A stretch of DNA of 64,000 nucleotides, from contig JAJEKV010000104.1 of assembly GCA_021234155.1 (NCBI GenBank), positions 2,527,985-2,591,984 on the forward strand, given 5' to 3'. The notes below the pieces were generated by a model. It saw nothing but the letters and a program-made list of their open reading frames with translations, had not been told where the DNA came from and did not search any database. Origin of the DNA: Isoetes taiwanensis (Eukaryota > Streptophyta > Lycopodiopsida > Isoetales > Isoetaceae). Made by a program: the position numbers and the translations under genes. This document shows, one piece after another, positions 46,924 to 58,926 of the stretch; positions within the stretch are counted from its first letter, which is position 1, and each line of letters begins with the position of its first letter.

Positions 46924-48537
46924 CTTCCATTTTGAACACAGATTTCATTAGCAGCAATTAAGAGCGACAATTTAGGTTTGAGATTAAGCTTGATTTAGTG
47001 TACAATTGCCAAAAATGCTACTTTAACTAAAGGGAGATGAGGGCTAGGAGTTGGCAGTTCTAGTGTTAATGGCAAATTTTAGCTTAATTGCATTCTGCTG
47101 TGTGGAATCTCATCCTTAGATTAAATAATACACCGCCATATGTGCGTCTGTTCAAAAGTTATATCTCCCAAATTTATTTATTACCACATGTGTCTCCTTA
47201 TCAGACTATAACATATTTTATATGCATATAAGAATGTCACTTCTGATGACATTCCCGGAGTGGAAACATGCCGACACGTGTTGGCCTGCTGACACTCCAG
47301 GAATGTCATCTAGAGTGACATTCTTAAAACATAGAAGTAAATTTAGGTTGAACTTTGTTGAGTGCCAACTGTTTAGTTCAAAAAAAAATAAAGAATAGAA
47401 TGTTGAGACCGTGGCACTTTGTACTGTGAGTCGTAGTCTGTAGAAGCGTCCTCTGCAGTGGACCGAGGCGAGGTGGACATTTGAGAGGGTGAGAACCTCG
47501 TTAGGCCCGGACGTATTGCTCCACGAGGCGCTCCCCACGAGTCAGGTGTTTGAAAACCCAGCCTTAAATGGATGGTAAATTTCATCCAAGGCTAAATATT
47601 GACAAGAGACCGATAGCGAACTATTACGACGAAAAGGTGAAAAGGATTTTGAAAAGAGAGTTAAAAAATGCATAAAATTGCTGGGAGTGAAGCAAATAGA
47701 GGTTGTTAGTGTGCTCCAATTGGGTGTGGAATGACCTAGATTGGTTTGCCTAGCCAACTCAGGGTGCCAACCAAAGTTGGCTCCATTTGCGAGTTAAAAA
47801 GGGCCATGTCAACCCAACGATGCCGTAGGCGGGGCTTGGGCTTGGGGCGCACGCTACATTGGTGGGTTACCATGCACCTATACACTCCGAGCATGCATGC
47901 GGCCCAGGACATCTAAGGGCAACATGGACCTGTAGTTAGCAGGTTGAGGTCTCGTGTGTTTACGAAATTAACCAAACAAATTACTCCACTAAGAATGGCC
48001 ATGGACCACCATCCATAGAATAGAATCAAGAAAGAGATCTCAATATGTCAATCCTTACTGTGTCAACCCTTACTATATCTGGAGCTAGTAAGTTTCCTTG
48101 TGTTGACTCAAATCCTTACTATGTCTGGACTTAGTAAGTTTCCCATTGTTGACTCAAATTTATCAAATTGTGTAAACCTGAATGCTGACAAAACAACAAA
48201 ATGTTGATTAAAAGGCAACTCAGGAAAGAAATTTATTACTTGCAGAACCGGATACTTGGACAAGGCAGAATTCAATTTAAATTGCTTTTAGGTTTGGATG
48301 ATATAAGGTTACATCTAGAATTGCATGTCTTTAACAACCGACCTGGGCTTTGTAGTTCGTTCCATGTTCTTTTAATTGTGGGCAAATTGAACATTGTATT
48401 TAGTTACTGTTTTTAGGTCAATTAAATACTCTCTTTTTGCTCCTTTTCTTTTTTGCATCACCTGCTTTCTTATTTACTTGGAGATTGTTGCTTTTCTCGG
48501 GCTTTATTATCTCGTAGTTTTCCAGTATTCTTCCTGC
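46924..48537. other. Spacer between kinase and phosphatase relics
   Basis: No exon recognised on either strand. Contains the long palindrome at 47230-47325. Frames at 47218-47538 and 48394-48612 lack domains. Confidence 0.5.
47230..47325. repeat. 96-bp palindromic foldback
   Basis: AAGAATGTCACTTCTGATGA, CATTCCCGGAGTG and CCGACACG on the left match, inverted, TGTTGG, ACACTCCAGGAATG and TCATCTAGAGTGACATTCTT on the right, with the centre at CACGTG and no loop. Each arm also contains a smaller palindrome (GAATGTCAC with TGACATTC). Likely a MITE or foldback end; no target duplication recognised. Confidence 0.7.
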
Positions 48538-50114
48538 TCATGTTTGTTCACGATTGTATTTGACCAAGTCTTTCAGCTTTTCGATGATCAGATTTATTTC
48601 CTTACTCGTTAAATGTGCATCATCTTGAAGTAGTCGCTCCCTTAACTGCAGAGTTGCAACACCCATGTTCCGAGTGGTCACCTGAAACGCAGACAATTGT
48701 TCTATAGATTGTTAAGACATGTGCCCAATTTTGTACAACGCAACCAATATCAAGGATACCTGGATATAATTATTGATTTGACCCTCGCGGTTTGATTCTG
48801 TTAATGGAGCATCTGGGTTGTATGTCCATTTGCCATCTATAATGTATTTGTATTCATATTTACCAATCTACAGTAAATGCGGTGCAGTAATCATCATATA
48901 TACGGGCCTTAGTGTACAGTGATCATATTTCATCAAAGTGCAGAGAAATACTGGAAGTTCATGGTATAAGGACCAAAATCCATGCTGCTTATCCTGCGTA
49001 AACTTAAGAGTCTGCTCACAGAACAACTTAATAATAGCAGAAATACCTAAAAGCATAAAAAATGCAGAGCTGTCCGCCCCCTGTACCTGATACCAGCCTA
49101 CATCAAGACCGGCGATTTCAACATTCTCAGCAATCCCTCTTTTCCATTGCAGCCGAATAGGTTCTTTTCAGAAGCCTGTCAGCTGCAATCACAGTTAGAA
49201 TGATCACACCAATCAATATAATCCCCACATTTTTTGCACGTTGTCCAAAATATATTATACATCTTAGGTGACCCAGTCAAGGGTAGAATTAAATTACGCT
49301 TGATACATATATCTCCCGACAATTAAACCTCTTCAGACCAGTTTGTTACAACCTGGACTTACACTAATACTGCTAGCAAATGAGAGGGATTGCAAATAGA
49401 GGGCCAAGTCCTCTTTTAACTTTTTCTTAAGGGCCATTCGGGAAGAGAAAATGTGCTTCCTCAAGCTCATCTCTACAAAAACTTTAAGTAATCACTTCAA
49501 TTCAATGACCGAGTATCTGTAGCAAGTTATAAGACCATCTTCCTCGCTTTATATTCTTTTCATGCCAATGTGTCCACATGAGACCGTCCGGTGATGTTTG
49601 CTGGCATATGTTCCTGCATGCTATACCTAAGTAGGATTGTAGCATAGCATTAGTTGCTATTTTCCATGTCAGGATGTGTTGCTATTTTCCATGTCAGGAT
49701 GTATTGCCAAACCAAAGACAATCTATCCAACTTTTGTTTTATCTTCTTCCCTGTGTCCTTCAGTGCACATTGTCAATTTAACCCTAGATCTAGTAATTGT
49801 TCACATCACTACCGTGATTAGATTGGGGATGTATTAGCATTTGCAAAACATTTCATCCCAATTTTTATGTGATGTCCCCACCCCAAATTTCGAGTGTGTG
49901 TCGATCCAAGCCTAGACCTTATAATTGTCGGACTTCACCTTAATTATTTTCCTTCCTGCTTCTCTAATTAGAGTAGGGGATTAATAAACCAACATCTTTA
50001 CTTCTCAGAATGCATTAATCTAGACATCATAACAGAAACTTTACATAAGGATCTTACTATATCATAAGTTGCTGCTCGAATCATGTCAATCTTTGGAGAT
50101 GACTTCCAAACTGC
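48538..50114 (-). pseudogene. SEX4: SEX4/DSP4 phosphoglucan phosphatase, last five exons
   Basis: Exons 50058-50114, 49087-49182, 48952-49011, 48760-48867 and 48538-48681, all phase 0, with donors GTAAGA, GTACAG, GTATTT, GTATCC and AG acceptors. Total 154 codons ending at TGA 48538-48540. Readings: SSPKIDMIRAATYDI (end of the phosphatase domain), LTGF, stop, KEPIRLQW, then VEIAGLDVGW, DKQHGFWSLYHELP, GKYEYKYIIDGKWTYN and REGQINNYIQ (CBM48 starch-binding domain), and a C-terminal helix. This is the order in plant SEX4, a chloroplast enzyme that removes phosphate from starch. The TGA at 49168-49170 would cut off the CBM48. The catalytic CxAGxGR exon and earlier exons were not found in the next 5 kb. 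A mutated gene with long introns, a captured fragment, or a sequencing error at the TGA are the alternatives. Confidence 0.85.
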
Positions 50115-53100
50115 CTAAAACAGAGACAAAATTGTGATTAGCCACATGAAATACTTATGTTTTATGCACACTACATATCAATGGCATATATTTGATGGAA
50201 ACAATTGGTCCAAAACTCTTCTCAAATTTTCAATTAAAAAGAGAATAACGCATAATGTTTTTATTGAAATGATCAAAGACACTCTTGCAATAGGGCTAGG
50301 AACATCCTAAACAAAATGCTTGAGGCTGACATATGAATCACAAATACTTTCATTTCAAGTCAAAAACATGAGTAGATGACCATGGGAAACCTGCACGCCA
50401 CAATGTGACCTTCAGAAAACCTTGAGACTGACATACATAACTCAAGTGCACACGCTGTACCAGCCAGAAGGCATGGATTTGAGATTCATACAATTTTGCC
50501 CTTCACATTTGTCCAGTTGAAGAATAAATAATTGTGCTAAGTACCTGGCAACAGTAGAAATAACAATAAAACCAATGTTATGGAGAGCTGTTGTTTTCAT
50601 CCACTTCATACTCAGAAAGCATGGGCACGAGAGTGCAGCAAAATGCTTCCTTGTCTTTCAAAAGCAGGAACGTTCCATCTCCACTTGAGGTCAGATACAA
50701 CAAATTGGGTTAATAGGAGGGCCAAGTGCAGGAAAATAATAATCCTTCTAATACCTCCTGGTTTCATGCTCTAGAGGCCTAATTCCAAACCAAAAATCAT
50801 GCTCTTAAATACCATCTACCATCTACTATAGACTCAGCTATGCATTTAGCAAGGCGGTATTTCTGCAAAAAAGTTTCCGATAAGTCCAAATTTACAAAAA
50901 TAAGAAAGGCAGGAGAACTACCTATAAGTAACTCTTAACATGGTATATTGTTAGCCCTTGAACTCCCATTATATGAAGCACACCTTTAGGAGTTGCTCCT
51001 GCCAAAACTATGGATCAACACGTTCTATGCTTAATGGGCCACCCATGGCAACGTTAAAGAGAGATAAAGACTGACCAGACTAGAAAGTGTTATTCTATGG
51101 AAGCAAAGCCGAGAAGGTGGAGATCTTGTCTCTGGATTCATCACCCTGGGCTCCATCGCCGATTACCTGGAAAATAATTCCTAACATCATTTCAACCTAA
51201 AACAGGCAGCTACGAAGAATAACATTACCTATGCGATTCAACTGGTTCTGCTATAGTCTAGTTCTGAAAATGTAACAAAATCGTATTTTTCAGCAAATAG
51301 ACTAGCGAACTTGAAATAACTTGGATCAAAGCCTGCCGCAACCAAGAAGAGCTAGGTTGTTAGAGCCATTGCCGATCTCTACAGAGCGACCTTGAGCACA
51401 ACAAAAGAAAGAAACCGGCTTCAAGAAATGAGACGTCGAGTTCTTTACCAGGTGACTGCCAGTTTACAGGAAATAGGAGATTTGGAGCAGTCACCAGCAT
51501 AGCCTAGGGATATTCTAGCATATACCTAGGATATGCCAAAAGCCCACATAAGCAAGGGTTTGCCCCCCTAGGGGCAACCCAAAAAAAAGTCAATGGCCAG
51601 GATGATGCACAGACTATCATCTAATTTTGGCTTTAATATTATACACAGATTCTCCGAATGACCGAGTGACAGAAGGGCCACTTCTCCACTTTGGAACTGC
51701 AATTAGCGGGTCCATTACTAATACTATTTTGGAGAGTAAATTTCATGGTCTGGCCATGAAATGAAATTAAACAGTTAAACTCCGATATTTCTAGTCAAAT
51801 TAGCCTATTTTATGTCTGCTACTGTTGCTTTATCCGTCTATCATAATCTCTACTTTAATAGTACTGCCAATGTCACTTGTCTGGAGAGTAATTTAGATAT
51901 CTTGGATGACATGGAAACATCAAATCATTGTGTATAAAGTCTCTAACTTGCTCAAATGGCATGAATTACTAAAGTTCTATATGTTGGTCTGCAACACATG
52001 TCGCAGTTTCAAAAGTTTTGGCTGATCGATCTTCAATTTTCTTATTTGTAACATGATATATGAATTATGGATTGAATGGTTGGAAAGAGGGAACTGGACC
52101 GGAGAGGTGGAAGTTTGTCCATTCAATATGCGAAGGGGCACAGTTCGGAAACGCTGCTTCCAGGAGCTTTTTGGGTTAAATCTCCTAGGTCTTGCTTATA
52201 CTCTCAATTGAGGGCATGCAAACTCCCATCTACTTTCGACACAGAAAATGATGCCAGGATACCTACTCATCAAATTGTTATTCCAATGATGGGTAAGTAT
52301 CTTGACTTCCTTCTCTACATCATATTTGATTCAGACTTTGCGTTGTATCCTCTTTCAAGGGAAGGGTCATGACTCCAGAAGACAAATTCGAAAAAACGTT
52401 TAGAGGCATCATTTTCTAGGAACTCTTCTGTAAGCTCTAGAGCGATGGAAGGACCACTTCTCCACTCCCAAAATTGTTGAATGGACTCTGCCAACGAGTT
52501 GAGAATATTGATATTACATTGAAGACCACGCTTCGTGGGCAAAACTTCGCCACGAAGTGCAAAATGAGTTTTACTTCCACACATCAGTGGAAGTTGCCTA
52601 AGTCCTATATGCAAATATTGATTTGTACGATTGTCATGATCTCTAGTTTGCCACTATTGCCCATGGAACACTATTCATAGAGTAATTTGAATGTTCTAGA
52701 CGATATGCAAGGTCAATCTTGTGAATACAAATAGTAGATGTTACAGTCCACTACTTACATTTTCTAGTGCTTAATGATATGCAACAACTAGAGAGCAAAC
52801 TCGATTTTTTCATTTGTTGATTTACAATTTTCTATATCAAATTTTTATATGTTGTAATTTATATTGCTAATTGTCACATCACTTTATATTAATGAGTTTA
52901 AGGAAATATACTTTTTTTATTTGAGAGTAAGGGTTGATTTTTCCATTAACTAGAGAAAAGCAAATACATAATAAAGCACACAATAAAGTATCTTTGTGCT
53001 CATTTAAAGTAATACACACATAAGATATCCAATGTTAATAGCTTCCATAACGAGAACTCTTAGATTGCTTCGAATACAAGGTAAAGTAGAGCCAGATATC

Positions 53101-54650
53101 CAGATTAAATATCGCAATGAGGTTTCGATGAAGACTTTGATGTAGATCATTGTGTTTTGGAGCTTACATTTATAGAATTATCAAAGCCTTTTTTTTTTTT
53201 CTTGTTAAATTATCATCTAGAATCTGATCTATGGGTCTTTTTGTTGAGTTGTTACTTTTGTCAAATGTTGAGTTATCATTTTTACAAATTCAAGATTACT
53301 ATGTATAATTAGATATTTATATTCTTATACGTATTTTTTGTTGAATGTTATTTTTTATCAAATTATTAGATTGTCATTTCCTCATATCTCTATTGTATGG
53401 AAGTTACATTTATGGAATTACCAAGATTATTTTTTTAAACAAATTACTATATAGGATTTGATATATGTATTATATTTGTTAAATTGTTAGTTTGTCAAGC
53501 TGTTGAATTGTTATTTAGTCAAATTAAAATTACTATTTATAATTATATATTTATATACTTATGTCTATTTCAAATTGTTGAATTGTATTTCCTCAAATCT
53601 CTATTGTCACTTTGTTAAATCTCCTATTTGTCATTATGGTTATGACTTGAACAGTCATTACTATAACAACAAAATATTGGATAGCGTAAATGACAGTTAT
53701 TATCAAAACGTATTTTTTTATTATGATGTAGTAATTATGTATTCTAGTATTGTAGTCTTTCCTAATTAATTAAATATTGACTGGCATGTCTCTTAGTATT
53801 TCTTCCTAATCAAACATCCTTGAAACTTTGTTTTAATTCATCAAATTTCTATCCTGTTTCATTGTGTTTGCATACACAATATTGAATATTTTGAAATCGA
53901 AAATAATACTAAGTATAATGTTCAAATTAGAATGAGCAATTAGGATATTTCTTAGGGAACACAAAGCACAGTTAAAAAAAAAAAAAAAGTTTATCTAAGA
54001 TTATTAATTAATATACAACTAAAAGAAACTGCTTAAGAGATGTTTATTTAAAAAATCAAACTCTAAACTTAAAAATTACAACATAACTTGAAAAAGCTAC
54101 AAATGAAGAAAGAGACAGCATAATAATGATAATTTGATGGGATAACAACAGTAAAAGCTTTGACTCTTTAAGTAGGTTGAAGTAGGAATAATTCTAAAGC
54201 ACGATATTACTTTACACATGTAGTAGGCTTCTGATATGAATGTCGCTTGTTTTCATAGACACATAGTATATGTTTTTGATATTTCTAGAAAGTGAGGATA
54301 TATTTTGAATGCAATAAAAACAGATCTAAGCAAGACCTTACTCCCTTTTCCCTTTAGGTTATTTATTTTTCATTAGATTTAAGAGAACATATCAAATGAA
54401 TAAGCAATAAACTTACAATCATATTGATTTTCAAATATTTGAAATTTATTGAATTCTATTCATTATTTATTATATCATTTAATAATATTTATTAATGAAA
54501 TGTTACACATTATAAATTTTCATTCTTTATTTTTTTAATTTGATATCTATCGTGACTCATTTGTCACATCAAATCTTGCTCAATTGCAAAACTTTCATTT
54601 TTTTTTTATAACTTATTAATTTATATATGATATGCCTTATCAAAATACTA
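50115..54650. other. AT-rich region, no exons recognised
   Basis: Could be upstream introns of the SEX4-like gene, but no phosphatase exon with splice sites was found. The frame at 52076-52372 is chance or unknown. CCACTTCTCCACT recurs at 51681 and 52455 and AGAGTAATTT recurs at 51886 and 52678, hinting at a diverged duplication of about 0.8 kb. 53000-54600 is very AT-rich with T and A runs. Confidence 0.45.
52911..52970 (-). repeat. Retroposon 3' tail, second copy
   Basis: Minus strand reads TGGAAAAATCAACCCTTACT then CTCAAATAAAAAAAG, matching the tail at 31234-31292 (ACCAACTCTTACTTTCATT then A run). Probably the 3' ends of two insertions of the same LINE or SINE family. Confidence 0.45.
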
Positions 54651-54658
54651 TCTATAAC

Positions 54659-54967
54659 AGTGATGACTTTATCATCCTCTAGCTGCTTCTAAACTATAGA
54701 AATGGTGGCGATTATTTCCTATTTTTCCAACATTTTTATAGCAACGAATTTAGTAGAATTGGACGTTTTACCATAAAATTGAGGTTTTTACTGTAAAATG
54801 TCCATTAATTTGGCGAATTTACTATAATTGGGATGCAAGGTTATCAAATTTTGGCGATTTTATGAAGTTCTTTAGCGTACGCATCCTACTAAACCATCGA
54901 ATCCAGATTTTAAAAAATGGTAAAATATAGCAACTTTACGAAGTTTCACACCTTAAAGTCATCACTG
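54659..54967. mobile_element. hAT-type MITE, 309 bp
   Basis: Starts CAGTGATGACTTTA and ends TAAAGTCATCACTG, a perfect 14-bp terminal inverted repeat. It is flanked by ATCTATAA on both sides (54651-54658 and 54968-54975), an exact 8-bp target duplication. CA..TG-type ends starting CAGTG and an 8-bp duplication are the hallmarks of hAT elements. The interior has no coding capacity. Confidence 0.92.
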
Positions 54968-54975
54968 ATCTATAA

Positions 54976-56508
54976 TATTTATAAATAAAATATTTCCCAA
55001 ATTTTTAAATTGCAAAATCTTTGTCATCTTTGTTGATTATTTTCTTTTCTTTTCTTTTTTCTAGAATTGTTATATCGGATATATAGTTTATTTCTATTGC
55101 GAACTACAATTGAGTGATATTGTTGTACCTTACTATTGAATAGCTATACCATCGAACATCACTTAGGGTATATGCCACAATGCAAACTTTAAAGTCCATT
55201 ACCTACTAGCAATTCTTGAGTATTCTGGCTTAGACTTGTCGACTATTGCATTCTCAGATCCCATTTCAATTAAAAGAATTCAAATCTCTAGTATGAATTA
55301 TTTTTGTTTATTAATAAATTTTTAAGATGTTAAAATACTGTATTGCATTTATGATGCCTGTACATTCTAGAAATAATTTTGGTGAAAACATCTCCATGTA
55401 GACTAAAAGTATAATAATTATTCCATTTAGGTGATCTATAAATTTGATCTCTGCAAAAATTGCTATTTCTCGTTATTCTGTCCAAAATATTCCGATTAGT
55501 TAGTTGGACAATCGATGTGTGAAGGTGCACCTATATTCTAAGGTAGAAATGCTCGCCTTTTATAAGATTGCAAAACTTTAATGAAATTGTAAAATAAGGG
55601 TCTTGGAGTCCATAAAAGATGGTATTTTCTTCTTTTCTTTTTTAGCACACCAGCCCTACTAGGTTTATGGCCTTTTCTGCAATTCTAGTCTATCCATGTA
55701 GCAGTTCCACCTCATCCAAATCTGAGGTGGCATTGCAAGTCACGATTGGATCTTTATTTTCTAAGAATCTACGAACATGAAAATTAGATAAGCCAAAAAA
55801 ATGTTACAGAGATGGCAAAAGACATTGTATGAGGCGTCGTTTGAAAAAGCAAAGCTTATCTTCATTATTCAATCCTCTCACATTTAGGTTCCTTTAGTTT
55901 GGCTCTTTAAATTTGTCTTGGTTTAAATTTATGTTCTTTCTTTGCTCCTTCCTTCAGTTGTCGCAGACTGGACCGTTCCACTTGTGATGCGTTTGTTTTT
56001 TTCGAGCACATGCACTATGATGGGTAAGTTTCGGCCAGATAGTTTTTATTTGCTTATTGTATCATCCATAACAGGACAATCTGGCAGAGTTATTTAGGAT
56101 TACGTGAGGACATTGCCACATGCATTATCAAAGCCCGAGAGTATATTTCTTCTTTAAGAATTGTTTGCTCTCCAATAATGCAAACCACTTTGCCTATCGA
56201 TCAGGTACTTTAGAATTTGGAATTATGACAGTTGGAAGTACTGAAGGATAAATTGCTCAGTTAGAGATCCATATCCTTGTTTGTATTGATTGCAGGAGGT
56301 TGATACAACAAATCATGCTACAGTTTGTGATGTTAAGATTAGCTTACACCATTTGAAATAACTATACTAGGAATGAGATTTCTTTCTGAATCAAATTATT
56401 CTAAGCTCAACAAATATTTGCGAGGGAAAAAATCTAGTATGTTAAAATAACATTGTAATTTTTGCCATCAGAAGAATAACTACCACAATCTTATCACGCC
56501 ATTTCTTC
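54976..56508. other. Gene-free AT-rich spacer
   Basis: No recognisable gene. Pyrimidine tracts at 55020-55060 and 55615-55650. Nothing with splice-compatible coding signals was seen. Confidence 0.5.
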
Positions 56509-57619
56509 TTAAGGGTCTAAGTTAGATATTGGGGTACAAAAGCACCCGTCCGGACGCGCTGCTTTTCGTGCTTGGTCCGCTGTGCTTGGAGGTGCTTGGA
56601 GAGCGGGAACGTGATGATCCGTTTTTAGCAAATTGCTTCCGGATCGATGACATGGCTACCCGCAAAATCAAATTCGGTACAGAAACAATTTGGCGGGGTT
56701 GTTTTGGAATGGCGGGACAATTTTCTTGGACGGGTCATGCTAGAATGAATTCCGGAGGAGTCTTTCTTGAGTTCTTTTTTTTGTGGGACTACCTCTTATC
56801 CATCTTATCCTGTTATTAAACCCTACGGAAATGCACATCGCCTTCGGTACCCATCAAGCACATCGCCTTCAGTTTTTGGATTTAAAAAATACACGGGAGA
56901 TGCTTTCCTGCTTGAGGTAAATCTTCACGCAATATGAAATCGCCAAGTTCTAAAACAGGGAAAGTTTTATGCTATATCGAGCAACTGGAGACACAAGCAT
57001 TTGTTGATGATCGACATTTGACAACTGATGTTGTCTTGCTCCTTGATTTCTCATTACTAAGATGCTTATGTTGTTCTGCTCATTTTTCCACCACAGAGCT
57101 CCAAATGCACAGTCATGAATGGGCAAAACAGAATTCCAATTGGACGTAGTGGAGGAACCTTTTGAGGTAAAATGAACGATTCTTCTTTTTCAATATCCAT
57201 TGAGGTTCTTGCTATTACCATGATATGAATTGTTAGCCGTCTGTGAGTCCTTAGCTTCAAAATCATTTATGATCTCTTTTTTCTTTGCATGCAGGTTTAT
57301 TGAAAGCTTCAGCTGAAGATCCTAGCTTGCCATTTTTCTTTTGTATAGAGGTAAGCATACTCTAGCCCTTTTTCTCTTCATGTTAAAATCATTTCTATTT
57401 TGTGCATCCATGGTGATTCTAAAATAGTTGTGCCATACTTTCTATGGACATGGATATCTTGCTCTATGGACATGGATATCTTGCTCCACAAAACTGTCAG
57501 TTTTCTTGCTCTGCAAAACATAAGCGAGTTAGCTAAACCATTGGAAAGGGAAATGTTTTACGTAAACAGATATTCTTCTGAATTGCAAGAGTTTATGATC
57601 CTAAAAGGGATGTGAGATC

Positions 57620-57769
57620 ATGAAGGAAGAGTTTATGATCCTAAAAGCAGAGGAAACACTCATTGAATATTTAAACACCCACTCTGAAAATGCTTTTGTT
57701 GTTCAAGGAGCATGTGATGGCCTTCGTTTACTTGTTACTTCAGATGATCCACGAGTGCTGCCATCAAAG
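57620..57769 (+). pseudogene. ARMC6-like armadillo protein fragment
   Basis: Open frame from 57620: MKEEFMILKAEETLIEYL, then a run ending GACDGLRLLVTSDDPRVLPSK before a possible donor at 57770. This resembles the armadillo repeat of plant ARMC6-like proteins in which an FxxLKxxELIxxxL helix is followed by LYDAIRVLLTSDDxRV. The phrase GAGTTTATGATCCTAAAAG is duplicated 40 bases upstream (57588). A second short piece, YSDDPSVIQE ending before GTATAAC at 57960, fits a later repeat of the same protein (EDPSVLQE). Only fragments are present; the function of ARMC6-like proteins is poorly defined. Confidence 0.6.
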
Positions 57770-58734
57770 GTGCCTTACATCCCCATTCCTATATTGAGCA
57801 TATTCATTTCAAGTTCAATATGATAACTTATTATCCTTCATGAACCAATCTTCATGTGCCACGTATAGCATTTTGACCCGCTGGTACAAACTTTAAGTTA
57901 TATTGTCCTAGTGAGAATGGGCAATTGTTATTCAGATGATCCTTCTGTTATTCAAGAGGTATAACAGGGAACATGCTTTTTATATTTTATGGAACTTTTA
58001 GAAACTCAGACAAACTTATAGCGTTTGTTTTGGCTCATATGCTACCTGTGTATTTGATTTCTCAGATAATGACATCACAAGATCTGAATGCTGTACTTGT
58101 CATGGCTTTATGACTTCAATTGCTAACTGGGGAACTAAATCAAAGAAATTCTCTTTACAGAAATGATGCTTTCAAGTATCTCTAGACGTAGAAGAGTTTG
58201 CCCTTCATCATACCGAGCCTCACAACACTACCATTTTGTTGCCATTGTCATGGAGGCTACTCTCATCGATGTTGAGCAACGGCCTATACCATGTGATGGG
58301 CTTAATATGTGAAGAGTTGTATGTCTCCCCGAACCAGAGACAAAGCCACCCATCATGGTAAGGAGGCTCTTGCATTGCAAATCAGATCGATGCTTCACCG
58401 GAAGTATCATGAGATATTTTGAAACATCATACAAGGAACATCATGACAGGTTTACTTTCTCATATGTTAGACTAATTGACCAGATCATCTCAGATTTGCT
58501 AATAGTAGAGAAGCTTTTGCTTTGGTCATGAAGACCACATTTTTATAACCTCAGATCACTTCCCATGCTTGATCGGGTTAGCATGCTTCTTAACTTTGAA
58601 AGCGTCTTCATGACTTCAAGCATATTACATTTCTCGATTGCTTTTACGACTTGGACCTGTTCTTTTGTTGAACTAATGTTATTGTAAATGTCGATCGTTT
58701 CTCCAAGTTACTACTCAAGGCGTAATTTAAGGAA

Positions 58735-58926
58735 CCTACCGCCATTCAGTATAAGGATGGCCGATGGCAATGAAAGGAAGAGATGTAATTGTACTTGCAC
58801 AAACGGGATCCGCAAAACTTTAGCCTATCTTCTCCCCCAGCGGTTGTGCATGCAAAGGCTCACCCAAAACTTGGTTTATCCGTGTTGGTGATGCCCCTGC
58901 AGATCGTAGCTGCTCACATCTCCTAC
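58735..58926 (+). pseudogene. DEAD-box RNA helicase fragment (DBP2/RH20 type)
   Basis: Three frames read in sequence give the N-terminal helicase core: PTAIQ (Q motif, 58735), one base lost, WPMAMKGRDVIVLAQTGS (Walker A, 58757-58810), one base lost, KTLAYLLP, one base change, PAVVHAKAHPKLG, then VLVMPLQIVAAHI where VLVLAPTRELAxQI (motif Ia) is expected. WPMAxKGRD and the VVHxxAxPxL linker point to the DBP2/RH20/RH30 group. No DEAD or SAT motif follows. It is a broken exon fragment inside the TIR element, in the same orientation as the ARMC6-like piece. Confidence 0.75.

Noticed and set aside
50350-50420. Possible active-site exon of the SEX4-like phosphatase on the minus strand
   Set aside because: Only CATTGT and GCAGGTTT match the expected codons; the CxAGxGR motif cannot be read in any frame.
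52076-52372. 98-codon + frame
   Set aside because: No domain and no neighbouring exons; an overlapping minus frame of similar length suggests chance.
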